A DNA stretch of 64,000 nt, taken from positions 732,501-796,500 of the forward strand of contig JAUJYZ010000630.1 of the NCBI GenBank assembly GCA_033675265.1, in the 5' to 3' direction. The DNA comes from Actinostola sp. cb2023 (Eukaryota; Cnidaria; Anthozoa; Actiniaria; Actinostolidae). The notes beneath the pieces are model-generated. The model worked only from the letters and a program-made list of their open reading frames with translations, was not told where the DNA came from and searched no databases. A program made the translations under genes and the position numbers. Shown here one piece after another: positions 11,388-22,616 of this stretch. How positions within the stretch are numbered: the first letter of the stretch is position 1; each line of letters opens with the position of its first letter.

Positions 11388-11393
11388 AATAAA
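11388..11393 (+). promoter_or_regulatory. Poly(A) signal of IMMP2L
   Basis: AATAAA 31 bp after the stop codon at 11357. Confidence 0.65.
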
Positions 11394-11915
11394 TTATTAT
11401 AAATAGACAAACTGTGTGCCTCTTGAAATCACTACCCCATTCTTCCCTTCCCAATTCCCCTGGTGCGGGTCTTCGCATACTACCAAAAAACCTGGCCAGA
11501 AACACCTTTTCAAACTTTACATGCACGTATAACTTTCACTTTTATAACGCATTTTGGAATGATTTATTATTTTGCTTTTTTCAACTACCAGTATATATAT
11601 TTTCAGTAACGTCTGCATCTGAGATAACCTCGATCGGTATCTGACCTTCACCTCCAACAAAAGCCTGATATTCATGTTACAGTGTTATCTGAGGTACTGT
11701 TCCCAGGGTGTATCTCGGGGAAAACACGCCATTACCAAATCACGTGATATCAACAAATTAATAATAACTAAACTAGTGTCCATCGTCCTGCATTTCTCGT
11801 AAAACCATTCCATTCTACTTCTAACATAACTTGTCGGAAATTCGCGTTAATTTTATAACGCGTACATTTTGTATAGCCTTCTCCGCAGGCAACGGCCGGA
11901 TAGCGAGGCCGAAGG

Positions 11916-12002
11916 TAGTCTCCCTCGCATTCGTCTTTAGTTCCGTCACGCAACGCCGAGAGCGTTGTGTGACGGAACTAAAGACGGATGCGAGGGAGAC
12001 TA
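11916..12002. mobile_element. 87-bp near-perfect palindromic MITE with 8-bp target duplication
   Basis: TAGTCTCCCTCGCATTCGTC at the left is matched by its inverse at the right, meeting at ACGCAACGCCGAGAGCGTTGTGT. GCCGAAGG occurs directly on both sides (11908-11915, 12003-12010), a clean 8-bp target duplication. Relatives: one arm at 7211-7262, a longer complex at 48843-48972, and a fragment near 25424. Confidence 0.88.
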
Positions 12003-12275
12003 GCCGAAGGCCGAGAATGGGATTCCTGCGAGGCCCAAGACCACAGAAAACCCTAAAATCTCCCCACTCAGTGCAGCGATTGATGCCTGCGGAGGAGGCT
12101 ACATTTTGTTCGCGTTGTTAAAATGACGATTATTGTATGCAGCACTTGAACTGTGACCTATATGACGGTGTATTATCTGATATATACAGCTGTGACGGTG
12201 CATTATTTGATATGTACTCGGGACTGTAGAACACTTAGAAGCGAAGGCGAAGAAGTGATGCAGAACTAGCTGGTC

Positions 12276-15200
12276 ATGTATCTAGAAATCGCACTCGTTG
12301 TCCTTGTTGTCTTGCTTCTAATATACTGGATCGGTGTAAAGGATTACTCACTAATTGCCGATGTCTCTGTCAATGGTCCAAAACCTTGGCCGTACGTTGG
12401 AAACCTTCCTGATATTCTAAAATATGGCGGCATGCACAAGATGTTGTGGGAGTACTTCAGACGCTTCGGTCGTGTACATAAGCTGTACCTTGGACGACGG
12501 CCTGGCTTCGCTATCACCGATCCTGAGATGGTCAAACAAATCACTGTGAAAGAGTTCCACAAATTCCGTAATCGACCAGAGTTTATCAAAATCAATCCTC
12601 CATTATCCTATGCTGTCGGGTTTGCGCGTGATGACACTTGGAAACGAATTCGTACTATTCTGACACCAACGTTTAGTTCGGCTAAACTCAAGCAACTCGT
12701 TCCTTTAATCGAAGCCTCGTGTGCGGAGATGGAGAAGAAAATGGAGCAATTGGCAAAAACTGGTAGGTTGTTTTGATTTAAAATTTGTCACGCACTCAAT
12801 CCCAGCGCCTATAATTTGCGTCTGATTTTCCTTGCTTTCTCAAAAGGCCTGTTCACATAAAACATATTTTTAAATTTGAACGCACGGCACAAAAGGACTT
12901 TCGTTTTCTCCTCTTCAAGAACATATTTCGGCGGAATGAAGGCAAAAATGCTAAGTCACCCTTGAGTGACTCCACAGGGAGTCCTTAAAGTGCTTATGAA
13001 GCTTATTTTTTTATTTTGAAAATCGATTACATATGAAGTGAATAGTGGGATGTTTCAGTGTTTTGTGATTTGAGCTTCGCATTTGCGAGTTATAAAGGTT
13101 TGAAATCGTGATATGCTCATTCAGTGACGTCAAAGGAGGCATCATTTATTATACAAAAGCGCCCCTTTGCAAATGACTGACATTTTTAAACTGGCAAAAA
13201 GTTATTCTACAACTTATATAAATGATGTTAAACTTTTTTTTCTATTTCAGAAAAGAGCAATACTTGAAAAAATATAAATAAGTTACAGCAAAAGCCTTCT
13301 TTGACGTCACCGAATTAGCATATCACGATTTCAAACCTTTATAACTCGCAAATGCGAAGCTCAAATCACAAAACACTGAAACATCCCACTATTCACTTCA
13401 TATGTAATCGATTTTCAAGATAAAAAAATAAGCTTCATAAGCACTTTAATTTAAATAGTCACTCCAGGTCACTGCGTGACAAATCCGTCCTACCGTGACA
13501 CCACAGGGAGTGTGCTGCAAAAGTATCCTTGCTTATTGGAGATGTGTGGAAAGTGGAAAATCTGATTGATAATGTGAATCAATAATATGTCTTTGTGGAT
13601 ACGTTTTGCAGTTCCATCATTCGGAGCTCCATCGACAAGGAAACAACTATACACCGATATCGTTTAAACTAGTCATTATTATTTGTTTGTTATTCTGCCC
13701 AAATAAGCGAATCATCACAATCATGTGCTTGTGTCGTAATAGCCCCAAATACCAACATTACATTACTCCCGGGATTACTGTTAGTCTTCAAAGACCACTG
13801 ATAATGGGCAGATAGTTTAGGGACAACATCTCTGTGTCAGGGATGGATCTACTTCGAAGAACATCCAGATAATGAAGTCGATCTCCTTCGACAAGGATCT
13901 GATCTGCCATGGCGGCCGGCGGTCCATTGTTCGATTGGTAAATTCTGAGCAAATAACAGGGCTGAAAAACTCATAAAAGAACATTGTCTTCCCCGTGAAA
14001 TGTCACTATTAAGCGTTCGTGGCCTTGATGAATGCTTCCAGCAATAAATAAGTTTGGCCTTGACATAATTACACGGCGAATACCTCGGACCAAACTGAAC
14101 AACGAACTTCCAAAATCGTCTACTATTCATCCATCGAGTCTGAACAACAACGTACAAATATTATGTACGTAGGAATTTATGATGAACCCCGCTGGACACA
14201 TGTACTGCATGCTCAGAACATACTGCTGTCCGAGCATAACGGTCGAAGTTGCGCCGACCACACACCGAAAAATCCGGCAGGACAAACACAAATCGAGATT
14301 TTTGCTGGCATGTAGCACACAGGGATCCCAACATAACACAGGGAAACCGTCAAGATTAGTGTTGCTGCTCGCCTTACGGCTTCGCAGCAAAAAACTCTGA
14401 TTGCAGTTGACTTCCTTGCTGACCTCGATAAAATCTCTTGAAACATTAGCCGGACGACGGAGCCCCAGCGATTGGTCGTAGGGGCATCGACTGTATACTT
14501 ACTCACGGAAAACGTATTCTTATCGGTTTGATTTGGACGGCGAAAACGTTTTTCATTTTTTTAAAGGTGTGGACAGGAGTGTCTCGGGTTTTGAGTCGTT
14601 TGCGTATGAGTGGCAAGTAGTTACGGAACGGTTCGTGCCGTGACCGTGCCATGTCCAATCATTCTGATTGGTTGAGTGATGTTTTTGCGCGTTGTGATTG
14701 GTTGAATAGATGTCTTCGATTCTGCCGTAGGTTTCACACTCATACGAAAACGACTCTAACTCTAATCGTGACTCTTTCATTTTCAGGAGAGAATGTGAAT
14801 TGCTCAAGACTCTTCTCTCTGTTTTCCCTTGACGTCATCATGAAATCAGCGTTTGGCTACGACGCGAACATCCAAAACCAGCCAAACGAAGAATTCCTCA
14901 AAACAGCCCAAAATGCTCTGAGTATTCCCCTGTGGAAACGCGCCTTCTCCATGCTCCCATTTTCTGACTACATTAGCCAACTTCTCGATATCCAATTACT
15001 AGCAAACGCGGATTACTTCATCAGCATTGCCCGTTCCATGATAGCTGAAAGAAAAAAATCAGGATCCTCGGGAAGGCGTGACGTCCTTCAGTTGATGTTG
15101 GAGGCACGCGAAGAAGAAGTGGGCGGATTTCCAAAACTGAGCGACGATGAACTGACAGCACAGTCGATGGTGTTTCTGGTTGCAGGGTTCGAGACTACTG

Positions 15201-15760
15201 CAATTACTTTGACAAGTACTGCATATCAACTGGCGACTAACCCGGACGTACAAGAAAAGCTCATTCAAGAACTTGACAAAGCCAGAGAGGACAGGGAGGA
15301 TACACCTTTGTATGACTTGGCACATCATATCGAGTACCTCGATCAAGTGGTCTCCGAGGTGCTACGTCTGTGTACTCCAGGTTTTAACCTTATCAGAGAG
15401 TGCCAAGAAGAAACGGTTATCAAGGGAGTACGCATTCCCAAGGGCGTCGATATTAGTATTCCCACCTATTGTCTTCACCGAGATCCGGAGGCCTGGGAAC
15501 GACCAGAAGAGTTCTACCCAGAACACTTTACGGCCGAAGCAAAACAGAAGCGCCATCCATATTCGTATATGCCATTCGGCATCGGTCCTCGGCAATGCAT
15601 CGGAATGAGGTTCGCTCTTAACGAGGTCAAGACCGCCTTGCTGACGATACTGGAGAAGTACAAGTTTGAACGGGTTCCTGAAACTGTTAAACTTGAACAT
15701 AAAGCAACAGTGTTGATGCTGCCCAAGAATGACGTTGTTCTTAAAATTGTGAAACGTTAG
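12276..15760 (+). CDS. Cytochrome P450, CYP3-clan type (array copy 1)
   Basis: Two exons, 12276-12762 and 14787-15760, joined in phase 1 (ACT-G / GA) give 486 aa, normal for a microsomal P450. N-terminal ER anchor at residues 2-19, then the Pro-rich hinge NGPKPWPYVGN, WKRIRTILTPTFSS (helix C), I-helix AGFETT (295-300, acid/Thr pair E298-T299), K-helix EVLR (353-356), WERPEEF and the haem loop FGIGPRQCIG (Cys433 ligand). All elements needed for NADPH-dependent mono-oxygenation are present. Layout and motifs place it with CYP3A/thromboxane-synthase relatives; the substrate is unknown. Its exon 2 is almost the same as in copy 2. The 2-kb intron carries at least two transposon insertions absent from copy 2. 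Confidence 0.93.
12984..13456. mobile_element. 473-bp foldback insertion in P450-1 intron, AGTC target duplication
   Basis: Arms of about 150 bp: left TAAAGTGCTTATGAAGCTTA onward, with the inverse right arm ending near 13450. Copy 2 of the P450 array has the uninterrupted site GGGAGTCACTCC (around 19090-19101), so the insert and its 4-bp duplication AGTC (12980-12983, 13457-13460) are defined by a natural empty site. No coding capacity. Confidence 0.85.
14593..14756. mobile_element. Foldback MITE of the AGTCGTTTTCGTATGAGTGG family
   Basis: GAGTCGTTTGCGTATGAGTG at the left pairs with CACTCATACGAAAACGACTC at the right; a CCAATCA-like core (CTGATTGGTTGAGTGAT) follows. The same insertion is present, truncated on its left, in the P450-2 intron (about 19208-19356), so it predates the gene duplication. 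Other copies: 49359-49550 and 63508-63672. Confidence 0.85.
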
Positions 15761-15949
15761 TTGTTAGCACATTCATAAACTCATCATCCTTAATAGCACA
15801 TATATATCCACACAAAAAAAACCCGGCCTTTTTAGGGTAATTTTTTTTACACCCCCAAAAAATAAAAACCTTAGCACTATGAAACATGAAAAAAGGGATA
15901 ATGTAACAGGTTCTGATTGTATGAACAGTAATAAGAGAATGCATGTAAT

Positions 15950-16193
15950 ACTCCCGTTTCGAATTTGTTTAGACACCGCTGTACTCCTTGACAAAAGACG
16001 CGTTTGCTCAGGCTTAGCCTCAATCCAGAGAATAACCCGTGCAATTAAGAATGGTTTCTATTGTTGAATGTCAACACTTTTTCGTGTTCTCGTCGGTATT
16101 TGTGAATAATTTACACTGAATTGAGGCTAAGCCTGAACAAATGCGTCTGATGTCAAGGACAGCGGTCATCGCTTAACAACTCGAAACTGGAGT
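15950..16193. mobile_element. 244-bp foldback insertion 3' of P450-1 (ACTCCCGTTTCGA family)
   Basis: Left end ACTCCCGTTTCGAATTTG, right end CTCGAAACTGGAGT; the arms continue through GACGCGTTTGCTCAGGCTTA. The corresponding sequence after P450-2 (near 21119) and after the ghost copy (near 23450) reads GCATGTAATTATGACTT without the insert, giving a 2-bp AT duplication. A longer relative with extra internal sequence is at 35119-35811. Confidence 0.85.
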
Positions 16194-16244
16194 ATTATGA
16201 CTTACATAATAAGGAATAAAATGATCCACCAAAGCTTTTGTCAG

Positions 16245-16355
16245 GTCTTCGTGTAGCTACACAAAAGTCCTGGCTATTGTTCTAGTGTCGTGCTCAGTGT
16301 ATTGTTTTTACATAAACAATAGCCATGCAGGACTTTTGTGCAGCTACACGAAGAC
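16245..16355. mobile_element. Palindromic repeat GTCTTCGTGTAGCT
   Basis: GTCTTCGTGTAGCTACAC and CAGCTACACGAAGAC are inverted with AAAGTCCTGGCTATTGTT/ACAATAGCCATGCAGGACTT inside. The same palindrome lies at 21181-21274 after P450-2, so it was there before duplication; a further copy is near 34772-34862. Confidence 0.8.
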
Positions 16356-16437
16356 TATCATGACGACATTGTAAAACACTTTAGGCTTTTTAACGCATTA
16401 TATAATTGTTTTTAAACTGTAGTTTATTAATATTTAG

Positions 16438-17080
16438 TCGGGCTTCCTGTGGAAGCTCCGACTCTAAAAATGCACTCCGTTCTTTGTCGTTGACCTCAAA
16501 TCGCCAACTGGGTTCTACAGCGCATGCGCCCTGTGCCGGCCGCTAAGATAATCACCGAAGGCTCTAACAACATGGTTTACTGATCAACACGAGAATTCAC
16601 TTCTTCACAAACCTTGTTGGAGCTAGGAAGGTTATATGTCGTCTTGTTTTCAAAATGACCACAATAATTCATAGAGATATGGATTTTAATATCAATCCAG
16701 TACTACTAGTACTGCAAAGGGTTTAGAGATCTTTAGAACTTCAAACGAAGTGAGCGAGTTGATACACGCAGTGAAGAGAACAGTTGTGAGGTTTTCAGAC
16801 ACCGACTGCCGAGGTAAACCCATATTTTTACACTTCATCCAAACATTGTTTAATCACTCTGCGATGTCTAGTTTATGTATACGGTATTTGTATGCCATTG
16901 GATATATTTATGGTACCAAATAAACATGATTCGCTGAGTTTGTGAAATCGCAGTACTGAAATTGCAAGGAAAACATGTCGTCTACCGAGTCACACAATAA
17001 TCACACTAAGATATCTATATTTAGTTCAAATAGGCTACATGTCAGTTAGAAGCCCGACTTCACGCTAGTAGAGCGTCTAG
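16438..17080. mobile_element. 643-bp insertion 3' of P450-1, TTAG target duplication
   Basis: After P450-2 the sequence reads ATATTTAGGTTTTATT (near 21350); here TTAG is duplicated (16434-16437, 17081-17084) around 643 bp. The left end TCGGGCTTCCTGTGGAAGC carries the CCACAGGAAGCCC motif; near the right end is GAAGCCCGA. No coding frame seen. Confidence 0.8.
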
Positions 17081-17084
17081 TTAG

Positions 17085-18390
17085 GTTTTATTATACTGAC
17101 TATTTTAACTTTTGTAAGATAGTTACGTAATTCAGCTTAGTGGTTGCAATGTTTTTATCAAATAAACCATCTATCTCGCTTTATATAGTGACATTTCTAT
17201 TGTTTTCTGTTTTAATTAGTACTATTTAGTGCAAGACGCTGCACGGTTTTAGTGTTTGTACTCTATCAAGTACGCTCTAAAAGCCGCACTACACGAGTAA
17301 GTTTTCCTTGACAGGTATCTTTGACAAGTTTCATTGATCGTGCATGTAGACAGCCAACAAGTCCCTTCACAAGTTTCGGTTGTGCCCGCAATGTCTTTCA
17401 ATCAGCGGAGTAACAAAAAAAATTGATTCCAGCCTCGTTAGTCGAGCAAAAACAAAATGGCGTCTGTAAGAAAAATGAGCGTGAGAAGACTGTGAACTGA
17501 ACTCATAATATTCCTTGCCACTTTTCCTTGTTGTCGTTTACACGAGCAGATGTGGGCGCGCTGTGTGTAGTGGGAAGGGACAAAGGTCCTGTTTTCCGCT
17601 AGCTTTCCGGGTACTTCAGGTTTCAGTTTAGGCAATAACTACAAAATTAACACTGTTTTTATAAGTGCAGATACTATACCCGTGAAATTCGAAATAGTCG
17701 CCAAGTTTTTAAGATTTGATTTCATCAAAATATCATGCGAGATCGATGCACATGCAAATAATGAAATATGTTTTATGATGATTTGGCCCAAGCAGATCAG
17801 TTTTTTGTGTGTAAAATTTAAAAATGAAAAATAAAGTATCTTTTTCTTCTATACACCATTGGTGTCTGCTAAGTTAACCTTCCTGGCGGATTTTCTTTTT
17901 CTTTTTTTTTCCCGAAAGAAAAGCCACCAGGAAGATTAAGTTAGCACTGACAGCAAAGGTGTAAAGAAGAAGGTACTTTAATACTTAAGCCCAAACCACT
18001 TCGTCACTGACCGTGAACTCGCCTGAAGGATTGGTGGTCGTCCGACTGGAGGGGATTATCATAAATCAATATATTCTATAATTCCAAAATTAATCAACAT
18101 AATAGTTCAATTGTACCAAAATAGGTATAAGCTACTCTAGATCCAGATCTATTTTGAACGCATTTCTCGTAAAACTATCCCATTCTATCTCTTGTAAATG
18201 TCTATTTGGCAATGTTATTGTTATCTCTTGCACTTTTGGATATGTCCGTGTCTCACGCGTGCATGATTATTGCATTCAGCACTTGAACTGTGATCTATGA
18301 CAGTGCATGCATTAATTATTTGATGGCATTTGATACAGTGCTGAATCACTGAAATCTCAAGAAGGCGAAGTGACGCAGAACTAGCTGGTC
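17085..18390. other. Region between P450-1 and P450-2
   Basis: No gene. 17085-17220 is collinear with 21352-21480 (3' flank of P450-2), with AATAAA at about 17160 and 21428 as possible distal poly(A) signals. 17838-17982 is a hairpin-type repeat (CTAAGTTAACCTTCCTGG / CCAGGAAGATTAAGTTAG). 17920-18300 is the upstream region shared with 22617-23010. Confidence 0.6.
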
Positions 18391-20364
18391 ATGTATCTCG
18401 CAATCGCACTCGTTGTCCTTGTTGTCTTGCTTCTAATATACTGGATCGGTGTAAAGGAAATACTCACTAATTGCCGATGTCTCTGTCAATGGTCCAAAAC
18501 CTTGGCCGTACGTTGGAAACCTTCCTGATGTTCTAAAATATGGCGGCATGCACAAGATGTTGTGGGAGTACTTCAGACGCTTCGGTCGTGTACATAAGCT
18601 GTACATTGGACGACGGCCTGGCTTCGCTATCACCGATCCTGAGATGGTCAAGCAAATCACTGTGAAAGAGTTCCACAAATTCCGTAATCGACCAGAGTTT
18701 ATCAAACTCAATCCTCCATTATCCTATGCTCTAGTTCTTGCGCGTGATGACACTTGGAAACGAATTCGTACTATTCTAACGCCAACGTTTAGTTCAGGTA
18801 AACTCAAGCAACTCATTCCTTTAATCGAAGCCTCGTGTGCGGAGATGGAGAAGAAAATGGAGCAATTGGCAAAAACTGGTAGGTTGTTTTCATTGTTATG
18901 ATGAATAATTTGTCACGCACTCAATCCCAGTGCTGATAATTTGAGTCTGATTTTCCTTTCTTTCTCAAAAGGCCTGTTCATAATAAACATATTTTTAAAA
19001 CTGAACGTGGTACAAAAGGGCTTCGTTTTCTGCTCTTCAATAAGCCCGGCAATAAGATATTTTGAATGAAACAACCATTCTTGAGTCACTCGATAGGGAG
19101 TCACTCCAAGGACACTGCGTGCATACACCACAGAGAATGCTGTGCTACAAACGTAACCTTGCTATTTGTAACGTATTCTTATCGTTTTGATTTGGACGGC
19201 GAAAACGTCGAAATAGTGGGAAATAGTTACGGAACGGTTCGTGCCGTGCCGTGTCCAAGCATTCCGATTGCTTGAGTGATGATTTTGCGCGCTGTGATTG
19301 GTTCAATAGATGTCTTTGATTCTGCCGTAGGTTTCACACTCATACGAGAACGACTGTAACTTTAAGTGTGCATGACTCTTTCATTTTCAGGAGAGAATGT
19401 GAATTTCACAAGATTCTTCGCTCGGTTTACCCTTGATGTCATCATGAAATCAGCGTTTGGCTACGACGCAGACGTCCAAAACCAGCCAAACGCAGAATTC
19501 CTCAAAAAAGCCCAAAATGCTCTGAGTATTCCCATGTGGAAACGCGCCTTCTCCATGATCCCGTTGTCTGACTACATTAGCCAACTTCTCGATATCCAAT
19601 TAGTAGCAAACGCGCATTACTTCATGAGCATTGCCCGTACCATGATAGCTGAAAGAAGAAAATCAGGATCCTCGGGAAGGCGTGACTTCCTTCAGTTGAT
19701 GTTCGAGGCACACGAAGAAGAAGTGGACGGATTTCCAAAACTGAGCGACGATGAAATGACAGCTCAGTCGATGGTGTTTCTGCTGGCAGGGTTCGAGACT
19801 ACTGCAGTTACTTTGACAAGTACTGCATATCTACTGGCGACTAACCCGGACGTACAAGAAAAGCTCATTCAAGAACTTGACAAAGCCAGAGAGGACAGGG
19901 AGGATGCACCTTTGTATGACTTGGCACATCATATCGAGTACCTCGATCAAGTGGTCTCCGAGGTGCTACGTCTGTGTACTCCAGGTTTTAACCTTCTCAG
20001 AGAGTGCCGAGAAGAAACGGTTATCAAGGGAGTACGCATTCCAAAGGGAGCCGACATTAGTATTCCCACCTATTGTCTTCACCGAGACCCGGAGGCCTGG
20101 GAACGACCAGAAGAGTTCTACCCAGAACACTTTACGGCCGAAGCAAAACAGAAGCGCCATCCATATTCGTATATGCCATTCGGCATTGGTCCTCGGCAAT
20201 GCATCGGAATGAGGTTCGCCCTTAACGAGGTCAAGACCGCCTTGCTGACAATACTGGACAAGTACAAGTTTGAACGGGTTCCTGAAACTGTTAAACTTGA
20301 ACATAAAGCAACTTTGTTGATGCTGCCAAAGAATGACGTTGTTCTTAAAATTGTGAAACGTTAG
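18391..20364 (+). pseudogene. Cytochrome P450 copy 2, exon 1 frameshift
   Basis: Same two-exon plan as copy 1: exon 1 at 18391-18878 and exon 2 at 19391-20364. Exon 1 is 488 nt instead of 487. Copy 1 has GTAAAGGATTACTCAC where this copy has GTAAAGGAAATACTCAC (18451-18467), a net +1 that moves the hinge and everything after it out of frame and soon reaches a stop. Restarting at the ATG at 18548 would lose the membrane anchor and Pro-rich hinge. Exon 2 is intact, with AGFETT, EVLR and the haem loop FGIGPRQCIG. VGFARDDTW is replaced by LVLARDDTW. Either a very young pseudogene or a single-base assembly error. Confidence 0.85.
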
Positions 20365-20730
20365 TTGTACACAGGATCATTCATAAACTCATCATCCTTA
20401 ATATTAACACTATTACTTCTATGTAGTATTATTTAAATCTAGACGCTTTAATAAGCGTTCACTCGTGCCCTGGTGCGTTTGAGCACTGGGATGCATTGTA
20501 GCATGAAAGAAGTATACTGTATATACCGCTAACAGCGTGTGCATTTGTATGTGAGATAAGCGTATTAGACATACTTCCTTCAAATCGTTTTTTCTGACGA
20601 TCACAAGACGACATAACTTTCCCCTAACAAGGTTTGTGAAGAAAGAGGTCGACTGTCGATAAAACCTCATAGATCAGCTTTTAGTGATCTCGTTCCCAGA
20701 CCCACTCAATTGCAGATTGTGCTTAGTCAT

Positions 20731-20885
20731 CAAAGGTGTATTCACTGCTTAAAACATTTCTCTATATTTAGATCTTAGATAACGATTATTGTCGGATCAA
20801 ATCAGTTTGGTTACTTGTTGAGTGATAGGTGTATTCACTGCTTAAACATTTCTCTATGTTTAGATCTGAGACTGAACGATTATAG
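20731..20885. repeat. 95-bp direct duplication
   Basis: GGTGTATTCACTGCTTAAA with following CATTTCTCTAT and GATCT occurs twice, 95 bp apart, in the 3' flank of P450-2. Confidence 0.75.
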
Positions 20886-21180
20886 TTATCAACTCAGTGT
20901 TTGGCTGTCAGACTTCTTGTCTCCTAGTTGAGCCACTTTATAAAGGTATTTTTGGAAAAAGGACAATCCTGGCATTTCGGCCGGGGGCACGAGTAAAAAA
21001 CGCCTTTTTAGGGAAATGTTTTTTACACCCAAAAAAATAAAAACCTTAGCACTATTAAATATGAAAAAAGGAATAATTTTTAACAGGATCTGATTAATTG
21101 TATGAACAGTAAGAGAATGCATGTAATTATGACTTTTTTTGTAATTATGTTTTAAAAACATCTACCAAAGCTTATATCAG

Positions 21181-21274
21181 GTCTTCGTGTAGCTGCACAC
21201 TATTGTCGTTCTTTGTATTGTTTTTATACATCTGAAAAACAATAGCCAGGACATTTGTGCAGCTACACGAAGAC
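21181..21274. mobile_element. Palindromic repeat GTCTTCGTGTAGCT, copy after P450-2
   Basis: Counterpart of 16245-16355 in the duplicated flank; slightly shorter. Confidence 0.75.
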
Positions 21275-21691
21275 TATCCTGACGACATTGTAAAACACTT
21301 TAGGCTTTTTAACGCATTATATAATTGTTTTTAAACTAGTTTTTTTATGATATTTAGGTTTTATTACACTATTTTAACTTTTGTAAGATATTACGTAATT
21401 CAGCTTAGTGGTTGCAATGTTTTTATCAAATAAACCATCTATCTCGCTTTATACAGTGACATTTCTATTGTTTGTACTATAGTACACTCTAATTGCATTG
21501 TGTTCTTTTGTTTCAGTCATTTGACTATTACACACTAACTAATAGTTTTTGCCGGGGGGGGGGGGGGGGGGTGGATACTTCCGGAAATTTAGGATAGGGG
21601 TGTGCCCCCGGAATGTCGAAACCCTGACCCTATTTAAGGATGAAGAATTGGAAATTGGAAATATAGACCCATTTTAAGGAAAAAGTTAATC

Positions 21692-22082
21692 AGCCATTTC
21701 AAAAACGAGTGGAGGAAGGACTGGGAACGAGTTTCTAATTAAGAAATCAACCCCATCACAAGAAAGAGCATGTCAGAATTAGTAAGTTTCAGGAGTTTGA
21801 TAGGATTTGGACAAATAGCAACTGAACTGCAGACATTCAAAAACTGCAAAAATTACAAAGAAATGTATGGTTACGAGAGACACTTGTCCCCTGTAACATA
21901 CATTTCTTTGTAATTTTTGCGATGTTTGGAAAGCTGTTACTCGTTCAATATCTAACTAAACCTATTGAAACTTTGTAAACTGACTAATTCTGATATGCTC
22001 TTTCTTGTAATGGGGTTCATTTTGTAATTAGATTAATTCTAAAAACTCGTTCCCAGTCCTCCACTCGTTTTTGAAATGGCTA
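21692..22082. mobile_element. About 390-bp foldback element
   Basis: Arms of about 190 bp: AGCCATTTCAAAAACGAGTG at the left and CACTCGTTTTTGAAATGGCT at the right, with ACTGGGAACGAGTTT, AAATTACAAAGAAATGTATG and others paired inward. No coding capacity. A run of 17 G lies upstream near 21556. Confidence 0.85.
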
Positions 22083-22616
22083 ATAGTATTCCTTTGGAAA
22101 TCGCTAATATCAGAAGTACATACGCTGGCTGTTACGCTAAGCGGATTTTTTAGAAAATAAAAAAAGTGTACCCAAATTAAAGACGTATTTTATCCCTAGC
22201 GTTGACCAGTGACAAGGGTTACTTGTACCAGTTCATGGACTCCTTAATCTTCTTGTGAGAGCCAATAATTATCCCTCTACGTTACGTTATCTTTTAGCAT
22301 GTACTTCATGTTCAATTCCGATTGGCTTAGGATGTTACGCATTGTAACTTTAGTGATTAGATATGCATATCACACCTGTACATGTTAGTCAACGTTGTAA
22401 GTTAGGATGATGCAATGTAAGGTATAAATAGAGACCCTTGATATTGTAATATCGGAGACCATGTAGCCTTCACGGGTTGCAGAAGAGAGACAATAAAGTA
22501 GAAGATTCCAGTTACAAGAAATTACTTCCATGCCTCGTTACTTCTGAATCAAGTCTCGTACTTACTCGTAGGGTATTTGTACGGGCCCACGTCGAAAAAC
22601 TGGCTTTCCGTAACAG
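22083..22616. other. Inserted sequence, possible LTR-like segment
   Basis: Not part of the duplicated P450 upstream block, which resumes at 22617. It holds GTATAAATAGAGACC (near 22421) and AATAAA (near 22491), a TATA-box then poly(A)-signal arrangement over about 70 bp that would suit a solo LTR. I could not find clear TG...CA ends with a target duplication, so this is only a suggestion. Confidence 0.3.

Noticed and set aside
15362..15700. Antisense frames of about 110 codons across P450 exon 2, repeated in copies 2 and 4
   Set aside because: They mirror the strongly conserved coding strand and recur wherever exon 2 does; no splice or promoter signals.
16081..16355. Regulatory stem-loop or structured RNA
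   Set aside because: The palindromes recur elsewhere with transposon-type ends and empty sites, so mobile DNA explains them better.
22343..22514. Solo LTR bounded by TGTAAC and GTTACA
   Set aside because: TATA and AATAAA are present, but no flanking duplication was found and the ends were chosen to fit.
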